DNA of 64,000 nucleotides. Source: Allorhizobium borbori. Lineage in GTDB: Bacteria > Pseudomonadota > Alphaproteobacteria > Rhizobiales > Rhizobiaceae. The stretch covers positions 62,001-126,000 of the forward strand of contig NZ_JACIDU010000006.1 of the NCBI RefSeq assembly GCF_014196535.1, read 5' to 3'. Made by a program: the position numbers and the translations under genes. Below the pieces are notes generated by a model. It had not been told where the DNA came from. It saw only the letters and a list, made by a program, of their open reading frames with translations, and did no database searches. Below, piece after piece: positions 60,522 to 64,000 of the stretch; position 1 is the stretch's first letter; each line of letters starts with the position of its first letter.

Positions 60522-62225
60522 ATGGCGAACCCCGTGCGTCCGTTTCTTCCCGACAAGGCAGCGCGCAAGCTGGGGCTGATCACGGGCACCATCATGTTCA
60601 CCTTCGTATCGATGCACCTGCTGAACCATGCGCTGCTTCTGGTTTCGGAGGATGTGGCGGGGGCAGTCCTGCGCTATTTCAAGATGATCTGGCGCAATCC
60701 GCTCGGGGTGATCCTGCTTTATGGCGCGTTGACGATCCATTTTCTGCTGGCGCTGCGTCTGCTTTATCTGCGTCGTTCGTTTGCCTGGCGTTTGGTCGGC
60801 AACATCCAGATCATTTCCGGCATGCTCGTGCCGCTGTTGATCGCACAGCATGTCACCTCGGCGCGCATTCCCGTCCTGTTCAAGGGAACCGACAGCGATT
60901 ACGCCATCGTCTTGAGAGCGATGTGGGCGAATGGCGGTATGCTTGGCGTCCAGATGGTGACGGCGATCATTCTCGTCTGGCTGCATGGCTGCATCGGTCT
61001 TCACGGTGCAATCAGCCATCGGGACTGGTTTCCGAGGTTTCGGCAGCCGCTGTTTGCGCTGGCCATCATCGTCCCCACGCTCGCCCTGGCGGGCATCGGG
61101 GCAACGGCCCAAAGGCTGGCGCCATCCGATACGCCGACGGTGGACGAGCTTGGAAGCCTGCCCGATGAACTCGGCGGTGTGTGGCTTGCTCCGGCGCAGC
61201 TATACGACCTCCAGACCATCGAGCGCCGGGTTTACATCCTGTTCGCGCTCGGCCTCGGGCTGGTGATCGCCATGCGTGGTGTTCGCCGGCTGTTCGAGAA
61301 GGAACCGAACATCGTCGTAACCTATGCGCATGGCGAACAGGTGCGCGTGCCGCGCGGCACCACCATTCTGGAAGCGAGCCATATCGGCCGCGTTCGGCAC
61401 TATTCGGTGTGCGGCGGCAATGGCCGCTGCTCCACCTGCCGCGTTCGCATTCTGGAAAGCAGCGGCCCCCTGCCCAAACCCAATGCGCTTGAGCTTGCCA
61501 CGCTCGAACGCATTCAGGCGCCTTCGGATATGCGGCTGAGCTGCCAGCTCCGCCCGGAATACGACGTCGTCGTGGCGCTGCAGCTGGAGCCGCCATCCGG
61601 CGCCAAGCCACGCTCCGACCCGTCGGCGCTGCAGACCGGCCGTGAGAAGGAAGTCCTCATCCTGTTCTCCGATCTCCGGAACTTCACGACGATTTCCGAA
61701 AGCCGATTGCCCTACGACATCGTTTTCCTGCTCAATTCCTACTTCTCCATTCTGGTGCAGGCGATCGAAGGCGCTGGCGGGCGCGTGGACAAGTATCTCG
61801 GCGATGGCGTGATGGCCATTTTCGGTCTCGATGACGCGGCGCCGGCGGATGTGTGCCGCAGGGCGCTTGCGGCCTCGGCCCAGATCATTGCGGAAACGCG
61901 CAAGCTCAATACGCAGTTGATGAGCGAGTTCGGCATCGATCTGGAAGTGGCCATCGGCCTGCATTACGGCCCCGCCATTGTCGGCGTCGTCGGTTACGGC
62001 AAGGTCGCGACGCTGACCGCGATCGGTGACACGGTGAACGTGGCAAGCCGTCTCGAAGGGGTCGCCAAGCGGTTCAACGTGGCCCTGGCGGCGTCGGAAA
62101 CGGTCATTCTTCTGTCCGGCGTCGCCCACGAGGAGGTGTCGCCCCGGCGCATGTCGCTCAAGGGTAGGCGGATCGACATGCCGGTCATGCTGTTTTCCGC
62201 CGAGCAGGCGATGCGTTATGCTTGA
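60522..62225 (+). CDS. cyaC: CyaC-like redox-sensing adenylate cyclase (haem-b membrane anchor, [2Fe-2S], class III cyclase)
   Basis: A 567-residue membrane cyclase from ATG 60522. Residues 1-275 hold about six helices with histidines at 32, 36, 73, 110, 155 and 161 (MFTFVSMHLLNHALLL, GALTIHFLLAL, LIAQHVTSA, VWLHGCIGLHG), like succinate dehydrogenase di-haem anchors. A ferredoxin domain follows (CGGNGRCSTCRVRI, distal Cys in RLSCQL). The class III cyclase domain has LFSDLRNFTTISE and YLGDGVMAIFG (metal Asp) and GDTVNVASRLEG. Sinorhizobium meliloti CyaC is known to have this layout and to respond to quinone redox state. Hence it probably couples respiratory-chain redox to cAMP. It ends the four-gene operon. 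Confidence 0.92.
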   Translation: MANPVRPFLPDKAARKLGLITGTIMFTFVSMHLLNHALLLVSEDVAGAVLRYFKMIWRNPLGVILLYGALTIHFLLALRLLYLRRSFAWRLVGNIQIISGMLVPLLIAQHVTSARIPVLFKGTDSDYAIVLRAMWANGGMLGVQMVTAIILVWLHGCIGLHGAISHRDWFPRFRQPLFALAIIVPTLALAGIGATAQRLAPSDTPTVDELGSLPDELGGVWLAPAQLYDLQTIERRVYILFALGLGLVIAMRGVRRLFEKEPNIVVTYAHGEQVRVPRGTTILEASHIGRVRHYSVCGGNGRCSTCRVRILESSGPLPKPNALELATLERIQAPSDMRLSCQLRPEYDVVVALQLEPPSGAKPRSDPSALQTGREKEVLILFSDLRNFTTISESRLPYDIVFLLNSYFSILVQAIEGAGGRVDKYLGDGVMAIFGLDDAAPADVCRRALAASAQIIAETRKLNTQLMSEFGIDLEVAIGLHYGPAIVGVVGYGKVATLTAIGDTVNVASRLEGVAKRFNVALAASETVILLSGVAHEEVSPRRMSLKGRRIDMPVMLFSAEQAMRYA

Positions 62226-62330
62226 GCCGGCCGCTATCCTCCCTTTTTTGGGTGTTGCCGGTCAGTGGGGCTTGCTTATGATCAACCAACCGGCGGCGCG
62301 AATCCTGCCCCGCCAGGCAAGGAGGCTTGC

Positions 62331-63299
62331 GTGCGCTTGAAGCATTTCGTCTGGGTCGTCGTTGCAGCGTCGGGTTTGCTGGCCGGAATGGCCAATGCGG
62401 ACGATGCCTGGCGCCAGCCGCTGATCGACGGGTTCGACGGTAGCGATTTCGCCCCGGAAGGCGGCCTTTACTACCGTGACAACAATGAGCAGGCGGCGGG
62501 CAGCTACACGTTCCAGAGCGCGGTGAAACGCACGGGTGCGGGCGCGCTGAAGCTGAGCGTGCGGAAGCAATGCAATGCGAAGGATCTCGAATGCAGCGAA
62601 CGCGCCGAAATCTGGGAGAAGACGCCGCTTCGTGTGCCCTATGATGCGCCGATCTGGTTCGGCTTTGCCATGAAGCTGGCCGATCCCGTTCCGAAGGATG
62701 ACCACCGCTATCTCGTGGCCCAGTGGAAACGCGAGATCGGCCCCGAAGCCGAGGGCGATTTCAGCCCCTTTCTGGCGCTGAGACTCGATCGCGGCAAGAT
62801 GTTCTTCACCGTGGAAACCAATTTCATCGGCAGCGGTCCGGCACCTGCGGGCGGTATTGCCGGCCAGTGCCCGACCGGCTCGACGCCGGTCTGGTTCAGG
62901 CCGGAGACCCGGCAGATGCGCGCACTGGCCACCTCCGGTACCGACTGGACCGCCGAGGATGCAAAGGACTTCCCCGGCTGTACCGACCAGATTTCCGTCG
63001 TGACCCACAACCCGCTGCCGAAGGCCTCCACCGACTGGATCGATTTCGCCATCCTGTCCCTGCCCGGTCCCGATGGCAGCGGTCGGATCGAAATCTTCGC
63101 CGACAAGGTGCCGATTGCCACCGTGACCGGCCATATCGGCCATGGCGATGCCGGTCTTGGCAAGAACCAGTATTTCAAGTTCGGCCCCTACCGCGCCGGA
63201 GCGGAAGGCGAATGGACCGTCTACTATGACGATTTCCGCCGCTCACCCGCCTGCATGGACGTGCTGGCAGACGAAAAGGCCTGCGCTGCGGTGAAATAA
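62331..63299 (+). CDS. Exported polysaccharide lyase (heparin-lyase-I/PL20-like)
   Basis: A 322-residue secreted protein with a GTG start behind AAGGAGG. The signal is FVWVVVAASGLLAGMANA, cut before DDAW. The mature chain is a beta-jelly-roll type with SGSYTF-like opening, SERAEIWEKTPLRVPYDAP, VAQWKREIGPEAEGDFSP and YFKFGPYRAG, as in Polysacc_lyase (PF14099-type) proteins. Cysteines pair off (QCNAKDLEC, QCPTG, GCTDQ). It probably cleaves a uronic-acid-containing polysaccharide; the LpsL-like epimerase 6 kb upstream fits that theme weakly. Confidence 0.75.
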   Translation: MRLKHFVWVVVAASGLLAGMANADDAWRQPLIDGFDGSDFAPEGGLYYRDNNEQAAGSYTFQSAVKRTGAGALKLSVRKQCNAKDLECSERAEIWEKTPLRVPYDAPIWFGFAMKLADPVPKDDHRYLVAQWKREIGPEAEGDFSPFLALRLDRGKMFFTVETNFIGSGPAPAGGIAGQCPTGSTPVWFRPETRQMRALATSGTDWTAEDAKDFPGCTDQISVVTHNPLPKASTDWIDFAILSLPGPDGSGRIEIFADKVPIATVTGHIGHGDAGLGKNQYFKFGPYRAGAEGEWTVYYDDFRRSPACMDVLADEKACAAVK

Positions 63300-63537
63300 C
63301 CGGGCGCGGGTCTTTGTTGCTTCCGCGTTTGCGGAGGCGCACCCACACCGCCCTTGCGCTGGGTTGGCGTCAAGGGGCGGTTGCGGAGGGGGAATGACGC
63401 TCTGCACCGTCGATAGTCCCGATGGAACCCTCTTGAAACTTCTGTCGGGAAGGGTTGCTCGGTGTGCACAACTGACGAACGCTCATTTAGGACAGCAACG
63501 TAGAAGTAGTCCTTGAATTCGAGGCGTGTTCAACGCT

Positions 63538-63981
63538 CTACTCATCCTGATAGCGATATGCCATCTCTTCATTGTACTCCCTAATAATCTCATCAGTATC
63601 AACGTAGTCCATAGGATCGACACCAAAAAAATCGACTGGATCCCTCTCGTCCAACGTCGTGAATTCGTGGGGGAAGCCTGCAGCCATTAATTCAGCCAAG
63701 CCGCTTAACTTGAGTCCGCAAACATCACAGGTGAAGGCAGTCGGCAATACGCGCGTTTCAAACATGAGAGAGCCATCCCTCAAGAACTCTCGACTTACGC
63801 CAACAGGCCTCCCACCAAGTGCAGCTTGTGAGCCGCAGGCAGGGCATCTATGCATTTTGAGATGGATGCCATTGTTTTGGACAGCATACGCGAAAGCGGT
63901 CTGCTTTGTGCGTAACTCTGTTTGCTCGACGCCACTACGCTCATAAAATCGATCTTTGCAGTTTGTGATGTCGGCCCTCAC
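63538..63981 (-). CDS. Zinc-ribbon hypothetical protein, possibly extending past the right edge
   Basis: At least 147 residues on the minus strand from a GTG at 63981; the frame stays open to the window end, so the true start may lie outside. Two CxxC pairs (HRCPACGSQAALGG and FTCDVCGLKLSGLAEL) form a zinc ribbon. The C-terminus is highly acidic (VDPMDYVDTDEIIREYNEEM). Codon use and GC are lower than in the rest of the window, which suggests recent transfer. No known family is recognised. A separate gene-poor stretch (63300-63537) precedes it, with nothing identifiable in it. Confidence 0.6.
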   Translation of the reverse strand: MRADITNCKDRFYERSGVEQTELRTKQTAFAYAVQNNGIHLKMHRCPACGSQAALGGRPVGVSREFLRDGSLMFETRVLPTAFTCDVCGLKLSGLAELMAAGFPHEFTTLDERDPVDFFGVDPMDYVDTDEIIREYNEEMAYRYQDE

Positions 63982-64000
63982 TCGCTTTGAACGATCCTTA

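Noticed and set aside
1-64000. CRISPR arrays, rRNA, tRNA, transposases, integrases or a replication origin
   Set aside because: No regularly spaced repeats, cloverleaf-like runs, DDE or tyrosine-recombinase motifs, or repABC genes were seen by reading; a covariance-model search would be needed to exclude small RNAs.

Overview
The window looks like an alphaproteobacterial replicon of the Rhizobiaceae type (Rhizobium, Agrobacterium, Sinorhizobium, Shinella or a close relative; genus not decided). The reasons are high GC with tightly packed operons, two copies of a roughly 106-bp mosaic repeat resembling the rhizobial RIME elements, an Irr-type iron box, a rhizobial-type biuret hydrolase, a CyaC-like haem/iron-sulphur adenylate cyclase and an LpsL-like UDP-glucuronate epimerase. 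No rRNA, tRNA, CRISPR array, transposase or origin was recognised.

Layout. 1-3.3 kb: a LysR-HTH/TrpD-like fusion (cut by the left edge) diverges from a FepA-type siderophore receptor with an Irr box between them. 3.3-14.4 kb: two divergent operons. The minus operon is a glutamine amidotransferase, a PAS protein and a sigma-54 activator. The plus operon is a self-sufficient P450 fused to a CysJ-like diflavin reductase, two glutamine-synthetase-like ligases and an aldehyde dehydrogenase. Each operon has a near-perfect -24/-12 promoter, with a shared dyad between them. This suggests gamma-glutamylation-based catabolism of an unknown amine. 14.4-15.2 kb: a VapBC pair with a clear palindromic operator. 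15.2-24.8 kb: a biuret/triuret-type operon (BMP-family ABC importer, two isochorismatase-fold hydrolases, a cupin, allophanate hydrolase) with a divergent LysR regulator. 24.9-29.3 kb: AmtB, asparaginase and two esterases.

29.3-33.6 kb: alkaline phosphatase with a PHO box, followed by a three-gene module (small exported protein, ABC ATPase, MacB/FtsX-type permease with a His-rich loop) that may handle metal. 33.7-38.8 kb: a FUSC exporter, an MgtC/DUF4010 membrane protein and a MocR-type PLP regulator. 39.0-50.0 kb: a ten-gene plus-strand operon: Tat-dependent binding protein, two permeases, two complementary-degenerate ATPases, glutamine amidotransferase, glutamine-synthetase-like ligase, amidase, [2Fe-2S] ferredoxin and SHMT. 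A ferredoxin reductase lies convergent to it. 50-55 kb: small redox and regulatory genes and a nitronate monooxygenase. 55.2-63.3 kb: an LpsL-like epimerase, then a four-gene putative cAMP signalling operon (ABC-like protein with no ATPase motifs, stand-alone cNMP-binding protein, MBL hydrolase, CyaC-like cyclase) and a polysaccharide lyase. The last 500 bases are AT-richer and carry a zinc-ribbon protein of unknown function.

The common theme is scavenging of nitrogen (amines, biuret-like compounds, ammonium, asparagine, nitronates) and of phosphate and iron under limitation. The most unusual elements are the Walker-less ABC protein in the CyaC operon, the P450-CysJ/gamma-glutamyl cluster under paired sigma-54 promoters, and the importer whose two ATPases appear to leave one consensus and one degenerate ATP site.
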